Shown: one piece after another, positions 53,876-64,000 of the stretch
Layout: each line of letters begins with the position of its first letter
Position numbering within the stretch: the stretch's first letter is position 1
Notes under the pieces: generated by a model
Seen by the model: the letters and a program-made list of their open reading frames with translations, nothing else
Told to the model about the DNA's origin: nothing
Databases searched by the model: none
Origin: Aphrocallistes beatrix
Taxonomy: Eukaryota > Porifera > Hexactinellida > Sceptrulophora > Aphrocallistidae
DNA length: 64,000 nt
Assembly: GCA_963281255.1 (NCBI GenBank)
Contig: OY725499.1
Span: 1,868,096-1,932,095 of the forward strand
Direction of reading: 5' to 3'
Translations under genes and position numbers: made by a program

Positions 53876-56402
53876 CCTTACTATTAAAACTCGATTAATG
53901 TATATATATATACAAGCGCGCTTCGCTAATAGTAACATAATATTATCCGATAAGTTTCACTTGTTCTACTTCATTCCCTTGTTAATTATTCAGTTTAATT
54001 ATTTCTAAAACTTCTAAATCTTATTTTCTCTTATAAAACTATAGCTAACTTAGACATGCCTAATAAATGTGCAGTTACAGGATGTAAAACAGGTTACCTC
54101 ACAGCCAGTACGAAACCTATGTTCAAGTTCCCAAGTGACAGCTCTCTGCGTGAAAAATGGCAACAATTTTTACAGCGACAATATTATTCTCCATCTGCTA
54201 ATGCTAGTATTTGTATAGATCACTTTGAGGAAAAATATTTAATTCGCCACCCAAAAAGAGTGAGATTGGATTCCTCTTTATATCCCATCCCTACTATTCA
54301 TCCTTCTTCAACCCCTCAAAGTCAAGCAGTTATTCCTAAACCTTGTAGAAAGTCCCCTGCTGAAAGAATCTTCCGCCCGGATGAACTGCCCTTATTTTCT
54401 GATAAGTTCTCCATTATATCTTTCGAAGACGTGTTTGCATATTTACACAGTGCTGAAGAATATAAAGGGTTCACCTTTGTTAATACTGAAGTCGATATAA
54501 CAGCATACCTTCTCAATATTAACTCTGGTATCGCAACTGTTAAAGAATGTATTCATATTGACTGTGATCTTCATGTCCAGTTGAGTTACGAAGGTGTTCA
54601 GCTCCCATTACCAGCTTATATATGCAAGCAATCTGCAGGGAAGCTACACTCCTTAGACCTCCTAACAAACCTTCCGAGCTATTGTCGGAATGCAACTTGT
54701 TCCTATGATGTGGACGTGATAAAAAAGTTACTCAGCGTATGCTTTTACAGTCCTAAAGGAAGGCCAAAGTATTCCTCTGAAGTCCTGAAGTTCGCTCTAA
54801 TGCTACGATACACTTCACATTCCGCTTATCAATTTCTGTCTAAATTTTTTCCCCTGCCTAGTGAGTCTCTTCTCAGAAAGTTGAAGTCTCGTTCTGTCAT
54901 TACTAGTGATGTGTTGTGCTTACTACGTAACAATGGACTTATTTGGGAATGATATTGTTCTACTTCTTGACGAGATGTATTTGCAGCCCCAAGTTCAATT
55001 CACTGGCACAACTCTTATTGGGTGTGAAGATAGTTTGGAGATGTACAAAAGTTTCTTACGTTTATGGTGATATCTTTAAAACGATGCGTACCGTTTGTAC
55101 TAAAAGCCATTCCAATCGTCAAGCTTTCACATGTACTCGTGAGAAACATGATAATCAGTTGTATCATATCTCTAACTGAACAAATTTCCAACTACGCGCT
55201 GTGATCTCGGACAATCATTCAACTAATGTTGGTGCTTACAAGGATTTGTTGAAGATGTATCCCATTCAAGGCAAGGACTATGCAATCTTCAATCCAAAAT
55301 GCCATTTATCAGAAATATATTTAATATACGATACGGTGCACCTAGTTAAAATCATCCGAAACAACCTCTTAGCTTCTCGTTTTTTCCAGATTCCAGAATT
55401 TTCATGTATCACCAATGAAATCTCTGTGCATGTTCCTGCTGGTTTCGTTCGCTGGTCACACTTGCATCAAATACACGCGAAAGATTTAGACCTTAATTAT
55501 CATCTACGAAAAGCACCTAAAGTGGGTTACAAAGTCTTACACCCTGATAACAACAAACAATATGTCCCGTTGGTCTTGGCTATCTTTGAGGAAACTACTA
55601 TAGCAGCAATTCGTAGTTACCTCCCTGAAGAGCAGACTACAGCTGATTTTCTTCAACTCTTTCATTTTTGGTGGCTAATAGTTAATTCTAAGGAGAGATT
55701 TCATCCAAATCCTATTGGAAATGCACTTAAGATGAATGATTCGAGGTGCGATTTGTTAAGGATGATTAGTTTATGGCTTGAGAATTGGAGAGATAACAAA
55801 ACATTTGGATTATCAAGGCAAACTTTCGATGCATTAATCAAAACCAACCGTGCGATTGCTGACTTATCAAGTGAACTCTTGCGGGAAGGTTACGAGTACT
55901 TTCTTACTGGAAGACTTCAGACTGATCCATTGGAACGCAGATTCTCCCAATATCGCCAGATGAGTGGAGGAAGATTTTTAGTCAGCCTAAACGAAGTGTT
56001 GAGATCAGAATCTATAATCAAGGTTTTCATTGATGAAATGAAAACTGAAGATCTTTCCCATCTAGCCATATGTCTCACTGCTTATTAAAAATAACTCAAT
56101 GCGAGTGTTGTATACACCTTCTAAAAACTGATCCTGTTTCTAATGCATACGTGGATAATTTAGATAGAGGTCTCAAACTCCCACCTTCTGCCCTGAATAA
56201 TCATATTCAAACAACATTCGCTGTGCTTGAATATACAGAACAAAAAATTATTTCATTCCTAACACCTTGGAAAAACGTCGCTCTTCGTCTTCTCAACAAC
56301 CTGTCAGACCGTTGGGAAAACTTAGCTGTGACTTGCACGAAGAAAACAATAAGAATCTCGCGGATAAGACCTGACAGTTTCTTCAATCAATTCGTTACAG
56401 AT
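53876..56402 (+). mobile_element. THAP/P-type transposon bracketed by family A termini
   Basis: Left: CCTTACTATTAAAACTCGAT, a TA run, then ACAAGCGCGCTTCGCT (to 53936), identical to the start of family A. Right: GACAGTTTCTTCAATCAATT CGTTACAGATATATA (about 56372-56402), identical to its tail. Between lies only the THAP transposase gene. Either the transposon is the autonomous parent of family A, or it landed in a family A copy that then lost its middle. Confidence 0.5.
54056..56360 (+). pseudogene. THAP-domain P-element-like transposase, frameshifted
   Basis: ATG at 54056 opens a THAP DNA-binding domain (C5, C10, W35, C53, H56; MPNKCAVTGCKTGY, ICIDHFEEKYL). Then the P-type helix-turn-helix region (GRPKYSSEVLKFALMLRYTS, LPSESLLRKLKS). 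After a frame change near 54935 comes DIVLLLDEMYLQPQVQF with the first catalytic Asp. Frames change again near 55045 and 55190. Then VISDNHSTNVGAYKDLL (second Asp), DTVHLVKIIRNN (the GTP-binding insert region), and TDPLERRFSQYRQMSGGRFL (catalytic Glu). Another shift near 56070 leads to CIHLLKTDPVSNAYVDNLDR. The protein matches THAP9/P-element transposases in full order but needs at least four frame corrections, so it is a pseudogene. Confidence 0.88.
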
Positions 56403-56408
56403 ATATAC

Positions 56409-56411
56409 ATA

Positions 56412-56475
<64 letters not shown>
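56409..56475. repeat. TAAA microsatellite
   Basis: About 16 uninterrupted AAAT/TAAA units directly after the family A tail. Confidence 0.95.
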
Positions 56476-56476
<1 letters not shown>

Positions 56477-56479
56477 ACA

Positions 56480-56916
56480 TTTCTGCTTTGGACATTTTTA
56501 GATTGGGCCTCAAAAAAATTTTTTCGACCTGGTTGACCGGTGACCGTTTTTTTTGGTTCGCCAGTTTTGAAAACTGAGATTTTACCTTTGAAATGATCAA
56601 ATTCCCGTAAATTTGATATATATATTGACCATATTTCTAGAGAATTTTTTGTGTCCCTCCCTAGCAACGCCCTGGAATGTTAAAAATTTCGATCTCAAAA
56701 TATGGTCATAAGAATAATAAAATATAAACAAGTTTGTTGAGGAAGGTGGATATAACATAACACTGTACTTCCCATTGAACTAAGAAATATCAAAATATTG
56801 GAAATAAGTCAGAGTTTTGTATAAAGCACATAAGAATACACAGGGGAAAGTGCTAAAGTTAGGCAGTTCAAAAAGATATACTATGTAATCATTTTATAGA
56901 TATCAACTGGTGAGTC
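56480..56916. other. Non-coding stretch, nothing recognised
   Basis: Poly-T and poly-A runs; no gene or element ends seen. Confidence 0.5.
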
Positions 56917-57826
56917 TCATTCCGAGTTACTATCTGAGTCATTACTCTCCCTCTCTGACGTTTCTGAATCACTGCTGAGTAGAAAATCACTATCACTCCC
57001 TGAGGAGGAAGAATAAATGTCTATAGCAGATGTTATGTGATTTTCACTAGATGATGTTGCAACAACGAGGTTGAAGTCGTTGTTGCCTGCTTTCAATTTC
57101 CGAGCTCTCATCATCAGCTTCCTCTCCACACTTTGATTTCCTCATAGGTTTTCTGTACAGGCTTGGTGGAAACTGTGAACAGGAGAACCAAACTGGGGCC
57201 AGACCATCCTCTGTCCGTTGCCAACCATTGTCTTCTGGTATGGGGTAATTTATATCTTGCTTAAGACATTGTCCCCAGATGTATGCTTGTAAGTTAGACC
57301 TCTTCAGATGTTCCAGCGAGCTATGTTTGTCAGGAAGAAGACCCAAACTTGATTTCACCCTCTGTTGATCATACATTCTGATTCGCGTTTCCACATAGTC
57401 TTCCCCATACTTTCCTGGGTACATGACTGTCTGCATGAAGATGAGCATGTTCTTAAGGTGTTGAAATGAGACTGGAAGAATTTCCATTGAAGTCAGCAGA
57501 GTAAACTTGCTCTGTGCCGTCATTTTCCTAAATTGTTTCACTTTTCCAACTTTGTAGGGATACGAGGTTGTGTCACATCCTGTAACACTATGATAGGCAG
57601 GTAATATATGGCATACTTCCTTCCCATAAGTTTTATAAACTTCACCAATTTCTACATATCTTTATTTGTCTATTTTCATGTACCATTTCTCAGCAGGATA
57701 AACTTTGCTAAAAGCATACACAAGCAAAACAAATATATCAGTATCTGCAGCAACAACCACAACAGGCCTTTCTGATAATGATGCATGCCGAACAACTCTT
57801 GTATCTGCTTCATGGTGGTTGCATTG
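56917..57826 (-). pseudogene. PIN-like HEADT/DTD/GCDTTS family gene, truncated by gap, one stop
   Basis: Read leftward from the gap: NHHEADTRVVRHAS, VVVVAADTDIFVLLVYAFSK, then a single in-frame TAA at 57664-57662, then in the same frame EVYKTYGKEVCHILPAYHSV, TGCDTTSYPYKVGKVKQFRK, QHLKNMLIFMQTVMYPGKYG, SLEHLKRSNLQAYIWGQCL and GWQRTEDGLAPVWFSCSQFP. The HEADT, DTD and GCDTTS motifs belong to a family expanded in many invertebrate genomes; the acidic motifs suggest a PIN-like nuclease fold. The exact function is not known. An acidic Ser-rich frame (56917-57129, SSSSGSDSDFLLSSDSE) overlaps the end in another phase and may be the displaced C-terminus. The 5' end is lost in the gap. Confidence 0.65.
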
Positions 57827-58026
57827 NNNNNNNNNNNNNNNNNNNNNNNNNNNNNNNNNNNNNNNNNNNNNNNNNNNNNNNNNNNNNNNNNNNNNNNNNN
57901 NNNNNNNNNNNNNNNNNNNNNNNNNNNNNNNNNNNNNNNNNNNNNNNNNNNNNNNNNNNNNNNNNNNNNNNNNNNNNNNNNNNNNNNNNNNNNNNNNNNN
58001 NNNNNNNNNNNNNNNNNNNNNNNNNN
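57827..58026. other. Assembly gap, 200 N
   Basis: Second 200-N placeholder. The left flank is the PIN-like gene; the right flank is a misplaced inverted piece of the MULE gene. Confidence 0.97.
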
Positions 58027-58119
58027 CACAGGTGAAGTGTTGCTTCTTTCACCTCACACAGAATATCTGGCACAAAGTACAAGCTGAAGGACTGCAAGCT
58101 GCTTACAACCAAGATGAGT
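58027..58119 (+). repeat. Inverted 93-bp copy of part of the MULE gene at the contig edge
   Basis: The 93 bases right after the gap (CACAGGTGAAGTGTTGCTTC ... CAACCAAGATGAG) are the reverse complement of about 58684-58776. They encode QVKCCFFHLTQNIWHKVQAE in the plus direction. The match ends abruptly at 58120. Its position at a contig edge suggests an assembly or chimeric-read artefact; a genuine small inversion is the alternative. Confidence 0.85.
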
Positions 58120-58164
58120 AATAATACAGAATACATAGTTTCTCTACTACGTATAGTATTTTAT

Positions 58165-59608
58165 TTAATCTGCCTCTAAATTAAAATGGTGTGCTACACC
58201 TCGTAAGAATTCTATGGTTGGCACACATAGCTGGTAACCAGTTGCTTCAAGGCCTCTTCGGTAGCCTGGTTTTTCCTTTATTATTTTTTTGTTTAGGAGG
58301 ATTAGTACCGGCAATGAACTTAGCTTGTCGTACTTCCACAAGTCCCTGTTCACGCTTCAAGGCAGTGATAAACTTCCAAATATTTGGATGGTGACAGCCA
58401 ACAGTAGCATTGAAAGAGCGATGCCATGCTTCAACTGCATTGGTTGTACGAGGTAACCCAAACGCCGTGTCGTAGTGATAGTTCCACATCTCAATTGGGA
58501 ACAAGGGATCCTGGTAGGTACCACCAGGGAGTTTGCGCCCGACATAGGTTTTCTCAAAGTATAGAACTAGACCAGTGGCTTGGGGCATTGGAAGTTCCTG
58601 TACTACATCACCAAACACCTCGAGTACATCAAAGGGTGAAGCAAAGGCGAGTGCTGGCAACAAGCGTATGCGTAGGGCTAGTTCCTCATCTTGGTTGTAA
58701 GCAGCTTGCAGTCCTTCAGCTTGTACTTTGTGCCAGATATTCTGTGTGAGGTGAAAGAAGCAACACTTCACCTGTGTACCAGGCCACACCTGCTGGAAAC
58801 TGTTAATGACAGCCTTCTCAAAGTCCATAAGCATCCGAGACGGCTGAGCATTAGGACAGAGTAACTGGATCTGTTGCCACATCCGTGTGTAGGTAGCTTG
58901 GGTTTTATTAGGTAGGAGAATGAACAGGCTAGGTAACAGATGGCCATCCTTTAGGGGTTCCTGTCCTCCTCGGAGTGCATGCAGCACATACACTTGGGCA
59001 AAGAGGTTAGGAGCTGTCTTAAAGGTACCATCAGCAAGCCAGCACTGGGATGCTTGCAACATATCCATGTTACGCTGTGTACCAAAGATGAGAATTCTCT
59101 GCGGCTCCGGACCAGAGTCGTAGAGCAAGAATTGCTCTTCCTTCGCTGTCTGCTGGTACTCAGGTGGAAGGTTGAGCTCCTCAAGGGTAGTTGGTTGTAT
59201 TGGAACAGCTAGCACTCGTTCCCTCTGACGCTGTACCGTACGCTTTAAACTGTCCAACTTAGGCAGCTTAGCAGCCGTACCCTCAGATACCGTGAGGAGA
59301 CTTTCCCCTACTATGCTGTGTGAACTAACCCGGGTTTCCTCTGCTATCCTTTTAATACCTATCTTAGTCTCACGACAACCAACCTCCTGTTCTACTGGTC
59401 CGTGGAGATGTTCATTGTTCGCCTTGATTATCTCCATACCCTTCGTAAGAACCCTTGCTTTGCAAATTCCTCTCTTTACGCATTGCCAGTGCTTCACATC
59501 TCCTACTCTCCTCGGTCTGTCATATAGATAACCTCCTTCAGCTAATTTCTCTCCTCCTCTACAAGATTTGATTAGCCGAAACGGCTGATCAGGAGGGTCT
59601 TCTGTCAT
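58165..59608 (-). CDS. FLYWCH-MULE transposase, nearly intact
   Basis: ATG at 59608. Residues 20-70 are a FLYWCH zinc finger (YLYDRPRRVG, W41, C43, C49, H67, H69), a DNA-binding domain common at the start of animal Mutator-like proteins. Residues 185-400 are a MULE transposase core: WLADGTFKTAP (D193), RMLMDFEKAVINS (D262), CCFFHLTQNIWH (C283, H286) and TTNAVEAWHRSFNA (E393). The frame ends at 58247 after 453 codons, but a seven-A run (58284-58290, T on plus) precedes a one-base shift. Beyond it, TIEFLRGVAHHFNLEAD, the usual C-terminus of this family, continues to about 58168. One indel thus separates it from a full protein of about 480 residues. GC content is clearly higher than in neighbouring DNA, suggesting recent arrival. 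No terminal inverted repeats were identified. Confidence 0.88.
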
Positions 59609-59643
59609 TCAGTGCCCAAATCGAAAAAACAAAATCAGCCAAT

Positions 59644-59739
59644 ATGAGTCAAGAGTTAAATTGGTCAGATTATTTACATGCTCCTATTTATTTCATTGGA
59701 ATTCAAACAGCTGACAACTTGTTGTTGGACGAGAAACCT
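59644..59739 (+). CDS. Possible first exon, 32 codons, with consensus donor
   Basis: ATG at 59644 opens MSQELNWSDYLHAPIYFIGI followed by QTADNLLLDEKP, and runs directly into GTAAGTATTT, a consensus splice donor (phase 0). No downstream partner is certain; the transposase remnant at 61061 is on the same strand. Not recognised; could be chance. Confidence 0.25.
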
Positions 59740-59749
59740 GTAAGTATTT

Positions 59750-61060
59750 GACAGGATGAGAATTCTAATTTCAAACTGTGAGAGCTCATTTGTCATGATT
59801 ATGCAAACTATATCCGAACAAACATGTGTTTTGGTGCATTTTCTTAATTTTTAAATTTAATGCTACAATTAAATTAATCTTATGATATATTTAATTATCT
59901 CCATGAAAATTAGCCAATCAAACTAGTAGCGAAATGTCAGTATCCGGGATCATTGATGGGAGTTATTAATTAGCAAACAAACAAATGCAATCGAAATAGA
60001 TTCATGGTACAGCACAACAAGACTATCAATTAGAAGTATAATAATGAATTTATAGAGGTGAAATACATGAGTAAAAGTTAGTAGACTGAGGGAAGTTATA
60101 AAGAGAAAAGAAGATAATAAAATTAAAGATCAAAACTGTAATTATTCTGTTAGACATCACTTCTTGTGGCCAATTATATTAGCGGAACCGGTATAAAATT
60201 GTTTCAAAAGAACTTCAGACTTATCTATTTGAATGAATGTTTTAAAAGTATTAGTAAGGCAGTCGATAACAACAATAGAAAGGATACATAAGTGAACTTC
60301 TGTCTACAAATCTAAGATAATATTACATTAACACCCGAAATCATTTGATACTGGGTTGGTGGATTATTTTTATGACATCAGAATTGTCAAAATATGCATG
60401 ATGACTTTGCATGATGATAACCCGACTATGTCGAACATAATATGCAATTTAACTATTTTATCCTTATTATTTCGGTCTGATATCTCTGTCACATGTTCTT
60501 AAGCGTTGGTGGATTATGTGTTTCAAATTTTATTTAGAAATCTCTTATAATTTCTAAGATATGACATTTGTTAACTGACCTATTTTCGGGTATGTATATT
60601 TTTACTAGTTCAACATCACGACGATCATGTCAAACATTATTCTTTCGATTTAATTTCTCTACAACATGTTCCTAAGCGCTAATTAGTGGATCATGTATTT
60701 CAAATTCTATTAAAAAATCTTCCCTAACCTGTAAGATATTATTTTTCTAAAATGAAATATTTGTGCAATGTTATTTTTACCAAGTCGCCAACTTGAAATA
60801 CAAGCAGATGCATTGATCCATAGTCATGGATATACTATGGGTACATCATATAATCTACTCGTCGCATCGTTGATTCATTTTTCGTCTAATTATTTTTGTT
60901 GCTACTTTTCCGTACTTTTGATATTTCACATCGCTTCTCTTCTTCTACCAAAAATTTATCTACGCTTTGAAATCCTCGGGCAAAAGTGATGCTTCCTGAT
61001 GTGCTTAACACTTCTTCTCGTAGGAGTCCAGGTTCTCTTTGGGGTTAGATAAGCAAACTA
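59750..61060. other. Non-coding stretch, nothing recognised
   Basis: AT-rich with no clear exon or element ends. Two loosely similar blocks (GCGTTGGTGGATTATGTGTT near 60505 and GCGCTAATTAGTGGATCATG near 60677) hint at an old internal duplication. Confidence 0.5.
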
Positions 61061-61986
61061 TTGTTCGGCAATAATCGCCAGGTGAATAGGGATAAGTTAT
61101 ACTATAAATGGGTAAGAAATGTCAGAAATATTCAAGCCGTTGCTAAGACTCAATTACCATCCAGTCAAGTATCTGTTGTTGATTTGCCAGTTGAAAATCC
61201 ACCAGTACTACAAACCGCCCTCCCCGCCCAGGATTTTATTTTGGAATACAAAGGTGCTGATTTTATCACATTCCTTGATCACAAGTGTGACATTTGGTGC
61301 GATGCTCTGAAATTTTTCAAATTTGACGAATTCAAATATTATAGTGGTTGTGCTACTCGGTTCTCAGCATCATCTTACTCATTAGAGGAATTTCAGACAA
61401 TATTTTAAGAAATTTCTCCTGCATAATTTGGTAAAATGATTAAATTATCAAGTTTAAAAGACCTAGCAAATATATTTATGTTTTTGCCAGGTATTGTCGG
61501 CACCTATTATGACCCAAGATATCTTAGAAAATATTTCAAAACTTGAAAATTACATCAAGGGTGTATTAATTATTGAGGAAGAAATAATTCAAATTGAAAA
61601 GGCAGAGAAGTATGATAGTGAAGAGTATGGATCTATTTATAAGGTCAATCTCCTTTTGGCCGATTAGTCGATTTTTTTCTGCAATTTATGAAAAATATTA
61701 TAAAAATAAAGATACATCAAATAATCAACCCGCTATATCTTCGCAAAATAATCATTTTTATTATCCAACGATAGTCGAGTATTTACTTACTTATTTTATG
61801 CCGATACTACCATTATGGAGCGATCTTCTGTTCAAAACAATTAAAAATGATTCTTTAATACGGAGTAATGCGGTAGTAGAAAACTGGAACATAATTTTGA
61901 AACATACAAGAATGAAATATTGCACTAAATTTAGACCTGGAGATTTTATCAGGAAATTGTGCTCATATTTAAAGGGTAGAGTCTGA
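61061..61986 (+). pseudogene. Second remnant of the OTU-type transposase family
   Basis: Two main blocks. 61061-61408 encodes RDKLYYKWVRNVRNIQAVAK and LEYKGADFITFLDHKCDIWC. 61594-61986 encodes PTIVEYLLTYFMPILPLWSD, then SNAVVENWNIILKHTRMKYC and RPGDFIRKLCSYLKG. The latter aligns with PLWSGIIL, SNAIVEN and RPGDLIRIM of the 32083-35321 remnant, including the likely catalytic Glu. Between them an open stretch (61495-61668, VLSAPIMTQDILENISKLEN) follows an acceptor-like TTTTTGCCAG. No OTU domain follows. Frames are broken. Confidence 0.5.
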
Positions 61987-62343
61987 AATATAATTGCACG
62001 AGATGGCTAATTAATTTTCCACACCAGACATTTTATAGGCCAGAACGGACAATCAAATGCTCAAGGAGGATATTACTGTAGGAAACGACTAAATAAGTCA
62101 ATTCATTATTTATCTAGTTAGTTCTACCCAATACCAATATTATGAATATTGTATTATGAGTAGTGTAATAATACATATTAGGAAAGTGAATATCTTAGAA
62201 GTGAAAAATAATCTCTTCCTTTCCAATTATTTACGTACGTATCTATTTAGTAAATATTTATCTAGTATCTACGTTGATTGGTACTTTCACATATGTAGAC
62301 GCATATTATCTATGATTCTAATTTAATATGTTTATATTTATTA
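61987..62343. other. Non-coding stretch, nothing recognised
   Basis: Follows the transposase remnant; no motif or element end seen. Confidence 0.5.
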
Positions 62344-62345
62344 TA

Positions 62346-62631
62346 CAGTAGGACGTCAGTTATCCGAACGGGTTGGGACCGCGGGGTTCGGATAACTGAA
62401 ATGTTCGGATAACTGAAGTTGTTATGTGATTATATAGAAAAGTTGGTCAGTAGTACTAAGTAGTCATAATGATGAATATGGATAAAATATTTATTAGCTT
62501 ATGTAGGTATCATCAATAGTATATAAAATGATGGCAGTGTAATAATTTCAATTATCAACTCAGGATCATTTATACATTTATTAAATTTTAGTTTGGTCAA
62601 CCAAGGGGTTCGGATAACTGACGTTCTACTG
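62346..62631. mobile_element. Pogo/Tigger-like MITE, 286 bp
   Basis: CAGTAGGACGTCAGTTATCC at the left; the inverse, GGATAACTGACGTTCTACTG, at the right with one mismatch; TA outside both ends. GGTTCGGATAACTGA is repeated three times near the left end. Confidence 0.85.
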
Positions 62632-62652
62632 TATATGCATTATTTTGATAAT

Positions 62653-63141
62653 AAGCGCGCTTCGCTTGCTTGCGCTCCGCGGCTGGCGGACACTTTGTGG
62701 GAGCCTGGGGTTAGATTGATTAATTATCACGGAAATAAAATCCCTAAATACGTCTGTCCTACTGTTATAATCGCTATCGCACGAAAAATAACCAAATTTA
62801 TCAATTTTTAAAATTTTGATGCGTAATGATGACGTCATAACAGAGTGATGAGTCTCCATTTTTTTATGTTAGTTGCATCATATTTGAGGTATATTAATAT
62901 ACACATTCTATTAAAGTTTCAGCCTTCTATTACTTAAAATGGCTGAGTTATGGTCGAAAAACTGGAATTTCTAATTATAAAAAAGGTGACAATGACGTCA
63001 TAATTCCATGATGAGTTGACATTTTCGTCTGAGGTCAGAACTTAGTGGAGCCATAGCCAAAAGACTCCCGCATGCCAAAAATCAGTTTTCTGTGCCTGGC
63101 AGTTTCTTCAATCAATACGTTACATTCGTTACATATATATA
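62653..63141 (+). repeat. Family A repeat, main part, split by a mariner MITE
   Basis: AAGCGCGCTTCGCTTGCTTG, GGCGGACACTTTGTG, one hairpin arm deleted, TGATGACGTCATAACAGAGT, AATGACGTCATAATTCC, CAATACGTTACATTCGTTAC. The end continues after the MITE at 63567-63624 with AACATTAATCGAGTTTTAAT-AGTAAGGA. Confidence 0.85.
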
Positions 63142-63566
63142 CAGGGTGTTTCAGCGATTGTATCACGAAAAGAATTTGAAATTACTAGGTAAATATTTTA
63201 CTAATCATCTTCCCCTTTTACGATGTTGTTTAGCACCTTCTGACATTTGTGTGACAGCAAAATGGACAAGCTAGATGACGAACAAAAGAAGATCAAGATG
63301 GTGGAATTCTACCATAAAAATCAGTCCTATTCAAGACTACCCCACACTTCTAAGGTTTACCCGCCCAAAATGACTAAATCGGAAATGAGTTATCCCATAT
63401 TAATGATGTTTTGAAATAATTTACTTTTATTCCAACGGTTTGTTTCATTGTTTTTCGTAAATGTCAAAGGATTTCCTTTCAAAAGCAACCAAAATAACTA
63501 AATTATCTCAATCACAAATGAAATGAAAGCAATTTACTTTTGTGATACAATCGCTGATACACCCTG
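63142..63566 (+). mobile_element. Mariner-like element, internally deleted, 425 bp
   Basis: CAGGGTGTTTCAGCGATTGT at the left; the inverse, ACAATCGCTGATACACCCTG, at the right; TA outside each. It keeps the start of a transposase: ATG at 63262, MDKLDDEQKKIKMVEFYHKN-QSYSR, a mariner N-terminal helix-turn-helix start, after which the catalytic part is gone. It lies in the tail of a family A copy. Confidence 0.75.
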
Positions 63567-63624
63567 TATATATATATACACGTGTATATACAAACATTAA
63601 TCGAGTTTTAATAGTAAGGATATA

Positions 63625-64000
63625 CACTAACCGGACAAAGGTATTTAAACACTTCATTATTCGCCATACAAATAGTACTAAATTGGATATTTTAATGAAG
63701 GAGAATGCGTTCAAACTCTAGGAGATACTAAGATTCTGTTTTCAGATTTGAAATCCATGTATTCGAATTAGCCAAGTTGAAGATTTCTAATAAATTGATC
63801 ATCCCAAAAAAAAATTATCAACCCACGACGGGATTTCATCACCATCATGTATAGTAGTTAAACTTGACATATGTAGGCACAGCGGCACTAATTAATAATT
63901 TGAAAACATTGGGAATGAATAGATTATAAATCTGATTAGTTGTATCCCTTACCATTTAGAAGTATTAGTTGTCACCAATAGAGTCATTTAACACTATTTG
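63625..64000. mobile_element. Tc1-like MITE (family E), runs off the window
   Basis: CACTAACCGGACAAAGGTAT after a TA. The interior matches the 48477-48954 element inverted (CATACAAATAGTACTAAATTG, TTTCATCACCATCATGTATA, GTTGTATCCCTTACCATTT) until the window ends. Confidence 0.8.

Overview
The window is AT-rich nuclear DNA of an invertebrate animal. GT-AG introns, a very large cadherin gene, THAP/P-type, FLYWCH-MULE, Ginger-type, Tc1/mariner, hAT, pogo-like and piggyBac-like elements and a tRNA-derived SINE all say metazoan. Nothing here fixes the phylum; an aquatic invertebrate is a guess. Two runs of exactly 200 N (26731-26930 and 57827-58026) show it is a scaffold of three contigs.

Host gene. 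The only convincing host gene is a giant cadherin on the minus strand. Four exons are visible in transcript order: 46815-46609, 41291-41061, 11600-7584 and 5371-5121. The first three are flanked by phase-0 splice sites and join into an uninterrupted series of cadherin (EC) repeats. The 4,017-bp exon alone holds 12 EC linker motifs. Both ends of the gene (signal peptide, membrane and cytoplasmic parts) are missing. Most of the first 47 kb is therefore intron of this gene, filled with mobile elements.

Layout. 1-5 kb: a 141-bp tandem repeat and two head-to-head wrecks of a gypsy-type integrase element. 5-12 kb: cadherin exons. 12.4-14.5 kb: a non-coding element with CACAGTG termini and a 5-bp target duplication (Transib/RAG-like signature). 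14.6-15.6 kb: a dead Tc1-like transposase. 15.76-19.65 kb: a 3.9-kb Ginger-type DNA transposon (long inverted repeats, 4-bp target duplication, gypsy-integrase-like transposase, plus a USP-like peptidase fragment), inserted in a copy of a dispersed repeat called family A here. 18.97-34.69 kb: the same 7,763 bp appears twice, unchanged wherever compared, on either side of the first N gap; this is almost certainly an unmerged contig overlap. The repeated block holds MITEs and a degenerate transposase with a C-terminal OTU domain. 35-47 kb: many small MITEs, a SINE, a DD37D mariner wreck and two cadherin exons. 47-53 kb: MITEs, a third gypsy-type integrase wreck and a Tc1 remnant. 53.4-56.4 kb: a frameshifted THAP/P-element-like transposase bracketed by family A ends. 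57.0-59.6 kb: a broken gene of a PIN-like family, the second gap, and an almost intact FLYWCH-MULE transposase. 60-64 kb: a second remnant of the OTU-type transposase and more MITEs.

Family A (about 500-560 bp; GC-rich head with stacked hairpins, AT-rich body with two TGACGTCA palindromes) occurs about 16 times and is the commonest insertion target for the other elements. Family B (about 400 bp) occurs at three independent places.
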